Source: Lachnospiraceae bacterium | GTDB taxonomy: Bacteria; Bacillota; Clostridia; Lachnospirales; Lachnospiraceae | NCBI GenBank assembly: GCA_029008035.1 | Contig: JAQXIY010000066.1 | Coordinates: 1-36,681, forward strand | Reading direction: 5' to 3' | Length of the DNA stretch: 36,681 bases | In this document: positions 1 through 7,635 of the stretch, piece after piece | How the letters are laid out: every line of letters starts with the position of its first letter | Position numbering within the stretch: position 1 is the stretch's first letter | Made by a program: the position numbers and the translations under genes | Notes under the pieces: generated by a model | Told to the model about the DNA's origin: nothing | Seen by the model: only the letters and a program-made list of their open reading frames with translations | Database searches by the model: none

Positions 1-615
1 AGCACCTGCACGAGATCTTCTAAGGTCACCCTTTCTCTGAGGACCATCAAGGATCATCTGATCACCTGTGTAAGCGTGGATTGTGCTCATGATACCAGAC
101 TTAATACCAGCCAAATCGTTCAATGCCTTAGCCATTGGTGCCAAGCAGTTTGTTGTACAAGATGCAGCTGAGATAATCTTGTCATCCGGAGTCAATGTTG
201 TGTGGTTAACATTGTAAACAATTGTAGGAAGGTCATTTCCTGCAGGTGCAGAAATAACAACCTTACGTGCACCGGCGTTGATGTGAGCCTGAGCCTTCTC
301 CTTGCTTGTGTAGAAGCCTGAGCACTCCAATACAACGTCAACATTTAACTCACCCCATGGGCAATTATTTGCATCCGGGAAAGCGTAAATCTTGATTGTC
401 TGTCCGTCTACTGTGATAGAATCTTCACCAGCAGATACTGTATCAGCCAACGCATACTTACCCTGTGATGAATCATACTTTAATAAGTGAGCCAGCATCT
501 TTGGGCTTGTCAAGTCGTTGATTGCAACAACTTCGTATCCCTCTGCGCCAAACATCTGTCTGAATGCCAGACGACCAATACGGCCGAATCCATTAATAGC
601 TACTCTTACTGCCAT
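1..615 (-). CDS. gap: Glyceraldehyde-3-phosphate dehydrogenase, N-terminal part (truncated by window edge)
   Basis: Glycolytic enzyme that oxidises glyceraldehyde-3-phosphate to 1,3-bisphosphoglycerate with NAD(P). The frame opens at an ATG at 615 and runs 205 codons without a stop to the window edge, so only the 3' end is missing. The N-terminus reads [15 protein letters not shown], the Rossmann dinucleotide-binding start. The active-site motif SCTTNCLAP follows, with the nucleophile at Cys153 and [10 protein letters not shown] shortly after. The ribosome site TAGGAGG lies just upstream of the ATG. It is divergent from the PHP phosphatase gene and has its own promoter. The family assignment is firm; cofactor preference cannot be judged from this part. 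Confidence 0.97.
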   Translation of the reverse strand, partial: MAVRVAINGFGRIGRLAFRQMFGAEGYEVVAINDLTSPKMLAHLLKYDSSQGKYALADTVSAGEDSITVDGQTIKIYAFPDANNCPWGELNVDVVLECSGFYTSKEKAQAHINAGARKVVISAPAGNDLPTIVYNVNHTTLTPDDKIISAASCTTNCLAPMAKALNDLAGIKSGIMSTIHAYTGDQMILDGPQRKGDLRRSRAGA

Positions 616-677
616 TTTATATTCCTCCTAAGATAAAAAATACTATTCTTGGAAATTATAATTCCCAAACTGCATTT

Positions 678-706
678 ATTTTACCCAATTTTTCCCGTAA
701 TTTCAA
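678..706 (-). promoter_or_regulatory. Sigma-A promoter for gap
   Basis: On the minus strand a -35 TTGAAA (701-706) and a -10 TAAAAT (678-683) are separated by exactly 17 bases, about 60 bases upstream of the gap start codon. Confidence 0.6.
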
Positions 707-744
707 CCCATTATTTCCATCTTTGATAAATATTTCACTAATTA

Positions 745-773
745 TTGAATTTGAAATTGGCATTTCATATAAT
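745..773 (+). promoter_or_regulatory. Sigma-A promoter for the PHP phosphatase gene
   Basis: A -35 TTGAAT (745-750) and a consensus -10 TATAAT (768-773) have 17-base spacing, about 43 bases before the ATG at 817. Confidence 0.65.
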
Positions 774-816
774 AAGGGCTAACAACAGACAATAGGTTTT
801 AGGAAAGGAAACTGTA

Positions 817-1632
817 ATGCAATTACTTTGGGATACACATATGCACTCTGACTTTTCCGGAGATGCGACTATTGCAGCGGAAGAAATGATAGCGGTTGCC
901 AAGCAATCCTCTCTGGCAGGAATCGCATTTACCGACCACTTAGATTTGGACTATCAGGAGGAGCCCGGCCTTTTTGACTTGGACACAGACTCCTATTGTT
1001 CCAAGATTCTTTCACTCATTGATGCAAACAACACTGTCGATTTTTCCGTCTTGCTGGGTATTGAATTGGGACTGCAGCCTCATCTGGCATCCGCCTATCA
1101 GGAATTGTTGGAACAATACCCTTTTGACTATGTCATCGGATCCACTCATGTGATTCATGGAGAGGACCCCTACTATCCCAAGTATTTCTCCACCAGAGAT
1201 GAAAAGTCTGCTTTTACAGAATACTACCAGATGATTTTAGAGAACATTCAGACTTTTGACAATTTTGATTCTCTCGGGCACCTGGACTACTGCTTCCGCT
1301 ACGGCCCCTACGCCGGGCCTAATATGGATACCTACACTTCCTACCGGGAGATTGTGGACGCCATACTCTCTACTATCATCAAAAAGGATATCGCCCTGGA
1401 AGTGAACACCGGAGCCTTTCGTTGCGGCATGACAGAGCCGAATCCCTCCGTTGCCATCATCAAGCGATATAAAGAACTTGGCGGGAAATTACTTACCATC
1501 GGTTCCGACGCTCACAAGACAGAGCACATCGGCCTTCACTTCACCGAACTTCCGGACTTGCTTTTGGACTGTGGTTTCAAAGAATACTATGTATACAAGA
1601 ATCGTGTACCGTATCCATGTCCCTTGGCATAA
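817..1632 (+). CDS. hisK: PHP-family histidinol-phosphatase (HisJ/HisK type)
   Basis: Predicted metal-dependent phosphoesterase of the PHP superfamily; in Firmicutes, members of this size dephosphorylate histidinol phosphate in histidine synthesis. Visible PHP metal-binding motifs are H8-x-H10 at the N-terminus, TDH at 39-41, E83, GSTH ending at H111, GHLDY with H155, and GSDAH with D231 and H233. The 271 residues match the usual family length. The ribosome site GGAAAGGAAA precedes the ATG. It stands alone with its own promoter, divergent from gap. No other his gene is nearby, so the substrate rests on family resemblance; a different phosphate monoester is possible. Confidence 0.8.
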   Translation: MQLLWDTHMHSDFSGDATIAAEEMIAVAKQSSLAGIAFTDHLDLDYQEEPGLFDLDTDSYCSKILSLIDANNTVDFSVLLGIELGLQPHLASAYQELLEQYPFDYVIGSTHVIHGEDPYYPKYFSTRDEKSAFTEYYQMILENIQTFDNFDSLGHLDYCFRYGPYAGPNMDTYTSYREIVDAILSTIIKKDIALEVNTGAFRCGMTEPNPSVAIIKRYKELGGKLLTIGSDAHKTEHIGLHFTELPDLLLDCGFKEYYVYKNRVPYPCPLA

Positions 1633-1718
1633 CACGAAAATGTATGCATTATTCAACCTAAATTGATGAAGCGTGCCTGGCGTATACATATTGATAGTGT
1701 ACATCATATATTAGTATG

Positions 1719-1815
1719 CAAAAAGAGCCACTCGGTTTGAGTGGCTCTCTTTGCAACTTTATGAGACTTACAAAGGATAGAGACTTGCGCGTTCTACAAG
1801 AAAACCCGCAAGCAA
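1719..1815 (-). ncRNA. Candidate independent small RNA downstream of mnmA
   Basis: The gap between the convergent phosphatase and mnmA genes contains a complete minus-strand transcription unit with no credible ORF. A TTGACA-17-TATAGT promoter (1821-1849) predicts a start near 1813-1815. A strong intrinsic terminator (1724-1748 plus a T-run) ends it near 1719, giving an RNA of about 95 bases. The 5' part folds into a hairpin: CTTGCG (1812-1807) pairs with CGCAAG (1789-1784), then after one G-G mismatch GTTTT pairs with AGAAC around a CTTGT loop. A second short stem, CTTTG with CAAAG (1775-1771/1753-1749), abuts the terminator. I do not recognise it as 6S, tmRNA, SRP RNA or RNase P RNA. It could also be only an mnmA 3' UTR with a chance promoter. 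Confidence 0.5.
1724..1748 (-). terminator. Intrinsic terminator of the small RNA and mnmA
   Basis: A perfect 10-bp stem (1724-1733 with 1739-1748, arms AGAGCCACTC/GAGTGGCTCT) closes a 5-base loop. On the minus strand it is followed by TTTTTGC. The plus-strand tail CTTTGC is weaker, so it serves the phosphatase gene poorly if at all. Confidence 0.8.
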
Positions 1816-1820
1816 GATTC

Positions 1821-1849
1821 ACTATATCATTTCATTTTCTCTTTGTCAA
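1821..1849 (-). promoter_or_regulatory. Strong sigma-A promoter of the candidate small RNA
   Basis: Consensus -35 TTGACA (1844-1849) and -10 TATAGT (1821-1826), spacing 17, located 35 bases past the mnmA stop and pointing away from it. Confidence 0.6.
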
Positions 1850-1883
1850 CAAAATAATTCACATTTGGTTATTTTTTAACATT

Positions 1884-2966
1884 TTACTCCAAAATGGTTC
1901 CTCCGCCGGCCACATAATCCCCATCATATAGGACTACCGCCTGTCCCGGAGTCACAGCTCGCACCGGCTCAACAAAATCAAGGCGAAGCTTGCCATCTTC
2001 CAAATTTGTAACACGACACATCGTCCCCTTGTGAGAATAACGAATTTTAGCCAAGAGTTCTGTCCCATCCGAAAAGCTTGGTGCCGCCATATAGTTGATA
2101 TCTTGGGCAATCAGATGGTCGGCAAAAACCTCTTCATCATCCCCCAGCACAATTTGGTTTTTCTCCACATCAATCTTATTCACAAAGATTCTCTTACCTA
2201 CAGCCACCTCTAATCCCCGGCGCTGCCCAATGGTATAGTGGGTAATACCTTTGTGCTGTCCCACAACAGTACCGTCACTTAAGACAAAATCTCCCGGCCC
2301 CGGCACCCGCTCCGGGACAGTGCGTTGAATAAAACCCGCATAATCCCCATCCAGTACAAAGCAGATATCCTGACTATCCTTCTTGTTGGCAACCACCAGT
2401 CCCAATCCCTCAGCTATACTTCGGATTTCTTCCTTGTGATATGCCCCTACCGGCATCAAAGTATGCGCCAACTGCTCCTGGGTGAGACTATAGAGTGCAT
2501 AGGTCTGGTCCTTCTCCGCTGTGACGGAATTCATGATGGTATAACGGCCATTGTCAAGTTTTGCAATTCTGGCATAATGGCCCGTGGCAATATAATCCGC
2601 CCCGATCTCCAGCGCCCGATGTAAAAGCGCCTCCCATTTCACATAGCGATTGCATGCATTGCAAGGATTGGGGGTGCGCCCCTGAAGATATTCCTCAACA
2701 AAATAATCCATGACATACCGCTTAAATGGCTCTTTGAAATTCATCACATAATAGGGTATGTCCAGTTTTGCAGCCACCCGTCTGGCATCTTCCACCGCAC
2801 TGAGGCCACAGCATCCACCATGATCTTCCCGCGAACAGCGGTCTTCTTCCTGCCAAATATTCATAGTGACTCCAATCACATCATACCCCTGTTCTTTTAA
2901 CAAATAAGCCGCCACAGAAGAGTCAACTCCTCCTGACATGCCCACCACAACTTTCTTCTTCAACAT
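1884..2966 (-). CDS. mnmA: tRNA-specific 2-thiouridylase MnmA
   Basis: Adds sulfur to U34 of tRNA Lys, Glu and Gln (s2U34) by adenylating the base and transferring persulfide sulfur. The PP-loop GMSGGVDSS lies at residues 9-17. The catalytic cysteines are in PNPCNAC (Cys102, Cys105) and SQDIC (Cys202). Cys44, Cys52 and Cys53 (GGCCG) are additional. The ATG at 2966 is chosen because it gives the normal 360-residue length and is preceded by AAAAGG. A TTG at 3011 would add 15 residues, but it overlaps the -10 box. It is divergent from the flippase gene. Family assignment is firm. Confidence 0.95.
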   Translation of the reverse strand: MLKKKVVVGMSGGVDSSVAAYLLKEQGYDVIGVTMNIWQEEDRCSREDHGGCCGLSAVEDARRVAAKLDIPYYVMNFKEPFKRYVMDYFVEEYLQGRTPNPCNACNRYVKWEALLHRALEIGADYIATGHYARIAKLDNGRYTIMNSVTAEKDQTYALYSLTQEQLAHTLMPVGAYHKEEIRSIAEGLGLVVANKKDSQDICFVLDGDYAGFIQRTVPERVPGPGDFVLSDGTVVGQHKGITHYTIGQRRGLEVAVGKRIFVNKIDVEKNQIVLGDDEEVFADHLIAQDINYMAAPSFSDGTELLAKIRYSHKGTMCRVTNLEDGKLRLDFVEPVRAVTPGQAVVLYDGDYVAGGGTILE

Positions 2967-3010
2967 CTTTAACCTTTTCTTTCCCCACCGCTTTAGTAGG
3001 ATTTGACACA

Positions 3011-3039
3011 ATACTATTATAACAGTTTTGTTCTGTCAA
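3011..3039 (-). promoter_or_regulatory. Sigma-A promoter for mnmA
   Basis: Consensus -35 TTGACA (3034-3039), 17-base spacer, -10 TAGTAT (3011-3016). Its position shows that the upstream TTG at 3011 is not the mnmA start. Confidence 0.65.
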
Positions 3040-3069
3040 CTTTATTTTCTCATATACTTTAAAGAAAGA

Positions 3070-4407
3070 ATGCTTACAGGTGTCCCCTTGAAACCCAACC
3101 GACATCCCATCTACTCCGGTGCACTTCTTCTCACCATATCCGGACTGTTCTGCCGATTTATCGGCTTTTATTACAAAATCTTTCTATCAAGAAATATCGG
3201 TGCTAAAGAGCTTGGACTGTATCAACTCTCTATGCCTCTTTTAGGAGTAGGTGTGGCCTTCGCCAACTCCGGTATTCACACCGCCATTTCCAAATATGTA
3301 GCCAGTGCCAGTGCTACATCCAAGACGTCTGCCCGGCGATACCTATGGGCAGGTCTTATCATGTCCTTATCACTGGGTGTTGCCTATGCCTTACCTGTAT
3401 ACTTCCTATCGGATGTAATAGCTGCCAAAATATTTCATCAGGCTTCGATTGCCCCTCTGCTACGCATTCTGGTTTTGTGCGTTCCTCTGGAATGTATTCA
3501 CGGATGCATCAACGGATACTACTATGGTTTGCAACGAGCCGCCATTCCCTCCGGGGGACAATGTGTGGAACAATTGGTTCGGGTGGGAAGTGTTTTTGGC
3601 ATCTATTACATTCTAACCCAGAGCGGTCTCACCTTTACAAAAACTCACGCTATGATGGGTTTAGTCATCGGTGAGGCAGTTGCCACCCTATATTACGTAA
3701 CGATTCTGTCTTTAGAAAAGAAAAACACCTCCGGCAGAAATTTTCCCTTTCGCCCCGTGGCCGGACAGATTCTGCATATGGCATACCCCCTCACCGCCAC
3801 CAGGTTATCTCTGACATTTTTGTCCAGTTTTGAGAATATTATGATTCCCATTCGTCTGACAGCCTTTGGCTTAAACAAAACTCAGGCACTTTCCATCTAC
3901 GGTATATACAGCGGTATGGCAGTGCCTATGGTCTTTTTCCCCACAGTGTTGTCGAATTCCATTGCAGTGATGCTTTTGCCCAGCATCTCCAAAGCAAAAC
4001 AGGAAGGGCGTCACAAATACATACAGCAAACTATCCTGATCAGTTTCTTTTTATGCATGCTATTAGGCTTTGTGTTTTCCTTTTTCTTCTATTTCTTTGG
4101 TGCCTTTATAGGAGAAAACATCTTTCATAACGAAGTGGCCGGCATCTATATCAAAACTCTGGGATGGCTCTGTCCGTTTCTGTTCTTAGGCGTTACTATG
4201 AACAGTATCTTAAATGGACTGGGAAAGACAAAAGACACCTTTTGTATCAGCATTTGCGGAGCGTCGCTTCGTCTGGGATTCATCCTCTTTGGAATTCATC
4301 GCTTCGGATTCCGGGCATTTTTGCTGGGAGTTTTGCTCAGTCAAATACTCTCCTCCTTTACAGCATACCTTCGACTTCTATATCACTGCAACAAGACCAC
4401 GGCATAA
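3070..4407 (+). CDS. Polysaccharide/lipid flippase, SpoVB-MurJ (MVF/MOP superfamily) type
   Basis: Integral membrane protein of about 445 residues with many hydrophobic segments through its whole length, typical of the 12-14 TM MOP exporter fold that includes SpoVB and MurJ. The N-terminus has the family pattern of an Arg/Pro-rich start followed by a first helix near LLTISGLFCRFIGFYYK and SRNIGAKELGLYQL. The function is probably translocation of a lipid-linked cell-wall or polysaccharide precursor. The ATG at 3070 is preferred over a TTG at 3028 because AAAGAAAGA precedes it. No sporulation or glycosyltransferase genes are adjacent, so the substrate is unknown; SpoVB-like is a family label only. 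Confidence 0.8.
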   Translation: MLTGVPLKPNRHPIYSGALLLTISGLFCRFIGFYYKIFLSRNIGAKELGLYQLSMPLLGVGVAFANSGIHTAISKYVASASATSKTSARRYLWAGLIMSLSLGVAYALPVYFLSDVIAAKIFHQASIAPLLRILVLCVPLECIHGCINGYYYGLQRAAIPSGGQCVEQLVRVGSVFGIYYILTQSGLTFTKTHAMMGLVIGEAVATLYYVTILSLEKKNTSGRNFPFRPVAGQILHMAYPLTATRLSLTFLSSFENIMIPIRLTAFGLNKTQALSIYGIYSGMAVPMVFFPTVLSNSIAVMLLPSISKAKQEGRHKYIQQTILISFFLCMLLGFVFSFFFYFFGAFIGENIFHNEVAGIYIKTLGWLCPFLFLGVTMNSILNGLGKTKDTFCISICGASLRLGFILFGIHRFGFRAFLLGVLLSQILSSFTAYLRLLYHCNKTTA

Positions 4408-4435
4408 AAAAGGGTCAGACACTTTGGTCTGACCC
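4406..4435 (-). terminator. Intrinsic terminator of the EAL gene
   Basis: A 9-bp stem (GGGTCAGAC at 4412-4420 with GTCTGACCC at 4427-4435) ends in T6 on the minus strand (4406-4411). On the plus strand it is followed by As, so it terminates the EAL gene rather than the flippase gene, whose stop codon overlaps the T-run. Confidence 0.8.
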
Positions 4436-4442
4436 CAAAAAA

Positions 4443-5723
4443 CTATGCATAAATATATTTCTGTTCAAAATCAATGATATTCAGTGGCTTATCGTAGAGA
4501 TATCCCTGAATCACCTCGCAGCCGCAGGATACAATCCGCTGCTTCTCTTCCTCTGTCTCAACTCCTTCGCAAAGAACCTCGAATTGGATTTCTTTGAAAG
4601 TATTCACCAGATTGGAGAGAATTGTCATTCCCATCTGATTCTGTATGGAGTGAAGCACAAACCCCCGGTCGAACTTAATTACATTCGCAGGAATCTGCCC
4701 CAGCACATACAGTGAGTTGTATCCGGATCCAAAATCGTCTAAAGCGATACGATATCCCTTTTCGCGCAGGCCTCTCAGCTTAGCAATAATGCTGTCCAAA
4801 TCTTTCGCCAACACCGTCTCGGTCAACTCAAACTCAATCAATTCCTTATCAATTCCTGACTCCTCCACCAAAGCATCCAAAGCCTCAATAAAGGCATCTT
4901 GTTCCAAGTCTACACCGGACAGGTTCACGGAAATCGGGAACAGTTCCCGACCTTCTTTCTTCCATTTTGCCAAAAGTGCCACACTCTTTTCCAAAACCTG
5001 ATAATCCAGACGAGACACAATCCCTGCCTGTTCCAAAATCGGCACATACATAGCAGGAGACAGAATCTCTCCGTCTTCATCGCAGAATCTGGATAGAGCC
5101 TCTGCACCAATAATTTTATTCTCCTTCACAGAGTACTTTGGCTGCAGATAAATCTGAATGCCATCAGAATCCATTGCATGCTCAAAGTTAGGGATGATAC
5201 TGGCCTTCTTAACCGACTTCTGACGCAGTTGTTCAGAGTAGAATCCAATGGTATCAGAATAATTGTGACGGATACTTCGTCTTGCAAAACGTGCATTATC
5301 CTGAGCATAGATAAAACTATCCCCGGGCTGCATCAGATACAAACCACACTCCACATGAACGCTGGCCCGATTGTGCTTCTCATTCACCTTTGCCAAAAAC
5401 CGATCAGAAATTTCACGGAAGAAGCTCTTCAATTCCTCACTGGTCATAGAACCCGCTTCACCTAAAATCAACAGGTGATCGGCATAGCTCATGCTTCCCA
5501 ATATTGCTTTTTTGTTGCTTCTGCAGAAGAAATCCACCATCAGGTCAATCAACCAATCCCCCTGCTGGGTTCCATAGATTTCATTAAAATACTTCAGGTT
5601 GCGCAGATTAAAGCTGGCGAGAAAAGGTTTGTCCATCTCGTCAACCACCTTAGCACCAAGCATCTTAAACCGTTCCAAGGATGGCAATTCTTCTGATTTA
5701 CGTTCTAATACTTTAAATAACAT
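4443..5723 (-). CDS. Cyclic-di-GMP phosphodiesterase with degenerate GGDEF and intact EAL domain
   Basis: Soluble protein of 426 residues with no membrane segment. Residues about 30-165 resemble a GGDEF domain, but the GGDEF signature is replaced by SMSYADH (77-83), so no cyclase activity is expected. Residues about 175-420 form an EAL domain that would hydrolyse c-di-GMP. The residues the family needs appear present: E208 in EAL, N267 in NLSG, E299 in FELTE, D329 and D330 in DDFGSG, K350 in KFD, E386/E389 in CEGVETE, and Q406 in QGYLY. GGAG sits 10 bases before the ATG. It lies 92 bases downstream of sigH in the same direction, so readthrough from that operon is possible. The degenerate GGDEF may sense GTP or mediate dimerisation (inference). 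Confidence 0.9.
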   Translation of the reverse strand: MLFKVLERKSEELPSLERFKMLGAKVVDEMDKPFLASFNLRNLKYFNEIYGTQQGDWLIDLMVDFFCRSNKKAILGSMSYADHLLILGEAGSMTSEELKSFFREISDRFLAKVNEKHNRASVHVECGLYLMQPGDSFIYAQDNARFARRSIRHNYSDTIGFYSEQLRQKSVKKASIIPNFEHAMDSDGIQIYLQPKYSVKENKIIGAEALSRFCDEDGEILSPAMYVPILEQAGIVSRLDYQVLEKSVALLAKWKKEGRELFPISVNLSGVDLEQDAFIEALDALVEESGIDKELIEFELTETVLAKDLDSIIAKLRGLREKGYRIALDDFGSGYNSLYVLGQIPANVIKFDRGFVLHSIQNQMGMTILSNLVNTFKEIQFEVLCEGVETEEEKQRIVSCGCEVIQGYLYDKPLNIIDFEQKYIYA

Positions 5724-5744
5724 CTCAAAAAATCTCCAAGCGCC

Positions 5745-5774
5745 ATTTTACCATATTCAACCATATTTCCACAA
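5745..5774 (-). promoter_or_regulatory. Possible promoter of the EAL gene
   Basis: On the minus strand TTGTGG (5769-5774) and TAAAAT (5745-5750) are 18 bases apart, about 22 bases before the EAL start codon. The -35 is poor, so support is moderate at best. Confidence 0.35.
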
Positions 5775-5815
5775 CATATATTTTTCTGTTGCTTTAAATT
5801 CGTAAGTTTTTCAAA

Positions 5816-6418
5816 TTATATAATATATTTCTTTACTTTTTGTCGAATTCTCTGGATAGCGTTGTCAATTTTTTTCTCGTCTTTATCCATTTTTTTTGCA
5901 ATGGTTCGATAGTCCATCCCCTGAGTCATATAAAGAAATACCTGCAGTTCCATTTTACTCAAAACCTGCACAATCTTTTCAAAAGTATCCATAGTCTTCT
6001 CAGAGTCGATGATTACATTTTCCGGATTGCTTGTGTCATTTGTAAGCATAGCCTCTTCCACCTGCTGATTGGGATATTGGTCCTCATCAACAAACAGGGA
6101 AACATAACTGTTCAACGGCTGATTCTTCAAACGGTCCGCCGCCTCCATCGCCTTGATAATCTGCCTTGTAATGCATATCTGAGCAAAACTTTGGAACGGC
6201 ACACCTTTGGAAGGTTCATAATCCTGAATTGCTTTAAACAATCCAATCATCCCCTCCTGAACCACATCCTGTTCTTCTCCGCCTTTGATGTAGAATTTCT
6301 TGCTGTATCCGGCAACCATTCCCTTATATTTCCTGCAGATATATTCTACTGCCTGAAAATCTCCGGCACGGTATGCCGCCACAACCTCTTCATCTGTCAA
6401 TAACTGATACTTTTCCAT
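5816..6418 (-). CDS. sigH: RNA polymerase sigma factor SigH (Spo0H)
   Basis: Alternative sigma-70-family factor used in transition and stationary phase, competence and early sporulation in Firmicutes. Region 2 contains DVVQEGMIGLFKAIQDY and SFAQICITRQIIKA, and region 4 contains an HTH (DYRTIAKKMDKDEKKIDNAIQR). These motifs closely match Bacillus SigH, and 200 residues is close to the normal length. The start follows rlmB by 12 bases. It is the last gene of the cysE-cysS-mrnC-rlmB-sigH cluster, an order shared with Bacillus, which supports orthology. No terminator hairpin is visible after it. Confidence 0.93.
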   Translation of the reverse strand: MEKYQLLTDEEVVAAYRAGDFQAVEYICRKYKGMVAGYSKKFYIKGGEEQDVVQEGMIGLFKAIQDYEPSKGVPFQSFAQICITRQIIKAMEAADRLKNQPLNSYVSLFVDEDQYPNQQVEEAMLTNDTSNPENVIIDSEKTMDTFEKIVQVLSKMELQVFLYMTQGMDYRTIAKKMDKDEKKIDNAIQRIRQKVKKYII

Positions 6419-6430
6419 GTGTTCCCCTAT

Positions 6431-7174
6431 TTAAGCCTGTAATCGCTGTCTCACAACCTCATATGCCAGTATCCCGGTGGCGACAGATACGTTCAGGGAG
6501 TCAATATCTCCCTTCATCGGAATTCTTGCAACCAAATCACAATGCTTCTTCACCAGATCACTGACACCGCTTCCCTCATTGCCCATCACTACGCCAATGG
6601 GGCCTTTCAGATTGAGCTGATACATGGTATCTCCGTCCATATCGGCACACACAAACCACATACCCTCTCCCTTCAATGCCTGAATTGTCTGGGAAAGATT
6701 GGTCACTTTTGCCACCGGTGTGTAATTAAGCGCTCCTGCAGAGGCCTTCACAACCGTTGCGGTAAGCCCCACTGCCCGACGCTTGGGGATCACAACACCA
6801 TGGGCTCCTGCCAGATTTGCAGTACGAATGATAGCCCCCAAGTTGTGAGGGTCTTCCACATTGTCCAAAAAGATAATAAAGGGGTCTTCTCCCTTTTCTC
6901 TTGCCACCTCCAGCATGTCCTCCACCGTTGCATAGCTGTATGCCGCCGCATATGCAATTACCCCTTGGTGCTTTCCCGTCTCAGAAATCTGGTCCAGACG
7001 TTCCTTTGCCACGTAGTTGATAATTACATCGCCCTTTTGGGCTTCCCGCAAAATGGTCTTGATGGGGCCATCCATACACCCATCTAAAACAAAGAGTTTA
7101 TCAATTGTTTTCCCCGAGCGAAACGCCTCCAAGACTGCATTGCGCCCCTCGATTGTCAAATTCTGTTCTTCCAC
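6431..7174 (-). CDS. rlmB: TrmH/SpoU-family 23S rRNA (Gm2251-type) 2'-O-methyltransferase
   Basis: SPOUT-class methyltransferase predicted to methylate a guanosine ribose in 23S rRNA from S-adenosylmethionine. The N-terminal 75 or so residues form the L30e-like substrate-binding domain (IEGRNAVLEAFRSGK). The SpoU motifs follow in order: DNVEDPHNLGAIIRTA, VMGNEGSGVS, and IPMKGDIDSLNVSVATGI, the last forming the knot that binds AdoMet. At 247 residues it is normal for RlmB. It lies 26 bases after mrnC in the conserved cluster. The homologous Bacillus gene is yacO/rlmB; a tRNA target cannot be excluded from sequence alone. Confidence 0.92.
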   Translation of the reverse strand: MEEQNLTIEGRNAVLEAFRSGKTIDKLFVLDGCMDGPIKTILREAQKGDVIINYVAKERLDQISETGKHQGVIAYAAAYSYATVEDMLEVAREKGEDPFIIFLDNVEDPHNLGAIIRTANLAGAHGVVIPKRRAVGLTATVVKASAGALNYTPVAKVTNLSQTIQALKGEGMWFVCADMDGDTMYQLNLKGPIGVVMGNEGSGVSDLVKKHCDLVARIPMKGDIDSLNVSVATGILAYEVVRQRLQA

Positions 7175-7200
7175 ATCGTATCCTTTCTTAATTAGATAAT

Positions 7201-7635
7201 CTACACATCAAAGTGACATTGTTCCATTCCATAAGAAATCAATTCCATCATCCTATCTTCCTGCTTCGTCAAATAGAGATATCCCATCAAAGCCTCAAAG
7301 CCGGTGGCACTGCGATAGTCTGCCACCGAGGCATTTTTAGCCATGGTGTGAGACTTGGCGTTGCGTCCTCGGCGATACACGTCTGCCTCCTCCGGAGTGA
7401 GCACCTCCCCCAGGGCCTGTGCCATGATGGCCTGCGAATGGGCCTTGACGATTTGACTGGTTGCACGGTGTAATTGATTGGCGGAGGTATTGCCCTTTGC
7501 CACCACCAGGGTTCGTATCACCAAATCAAAAATACCATCTCCAATATACGCCAGGGTTAGCGGTGAATATGTGCGAATATCCACATCATTCATCGGAAAT
7601 GTTTCTCTGATTCTTCCAATTAAGCTCTCTTCCAT
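7201..7635 (-). CDS. mrnC: Mini-ribonuclease III
   Basis: Short RNase III-family endonuclease that matures 23S rRNA ends in Firmicutes and lacks the double-stranded RNA-binding domain. The catalytic signature YIGDGIFDLVIR is at about residues 30-41, with the conserved RGRNAKSHTMAKNASV and FEALMGYLYL segments following. At 144 residues it is a single RNase III domain. The start overlaps the 3' end of cysS by 16 bases, so the two are likely translationally coupled; AAGGGG precedes the ATG. Confidence 0.93.
   Translation of the reverse strand: MEESLIGRIRETFPMNDVDIRTYSPLTLAYIGDGIFDLVIRTLVVAKGNTSANQLHRATSQIVKAHSQAIMAQALGEVLTPEEADVYRRGRNAKSHTMAKNASVADYRSATGFEALMGYLYLTKQEDRMMELISYGMEQCHFDV

Noticed and set aside
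2967-3011. Longer mnmA reading frame from a TTG at 3011
   Set aside because: The TTG overlaps the -10 box of a good promoter and adds 15 residues unlike the family N-terminus; the ATG at 2966 fits length and ribosome site.
4406-4435. Hairpin as terminator of the plus-strand flippase gene
   Set aside because: The plus side is followed by As, not Ts; the T-run is only on the minus strand, so it belongs to the EAL gene.
5840-6403. Long plus-strand open frame opposite sigH, and similar frames opposite rlmB, metH, the SufB-like gene and GH31
   Set aside because: They lie wholly inside well-identified genes, have no ribosome sites and encode no recognisable protein.
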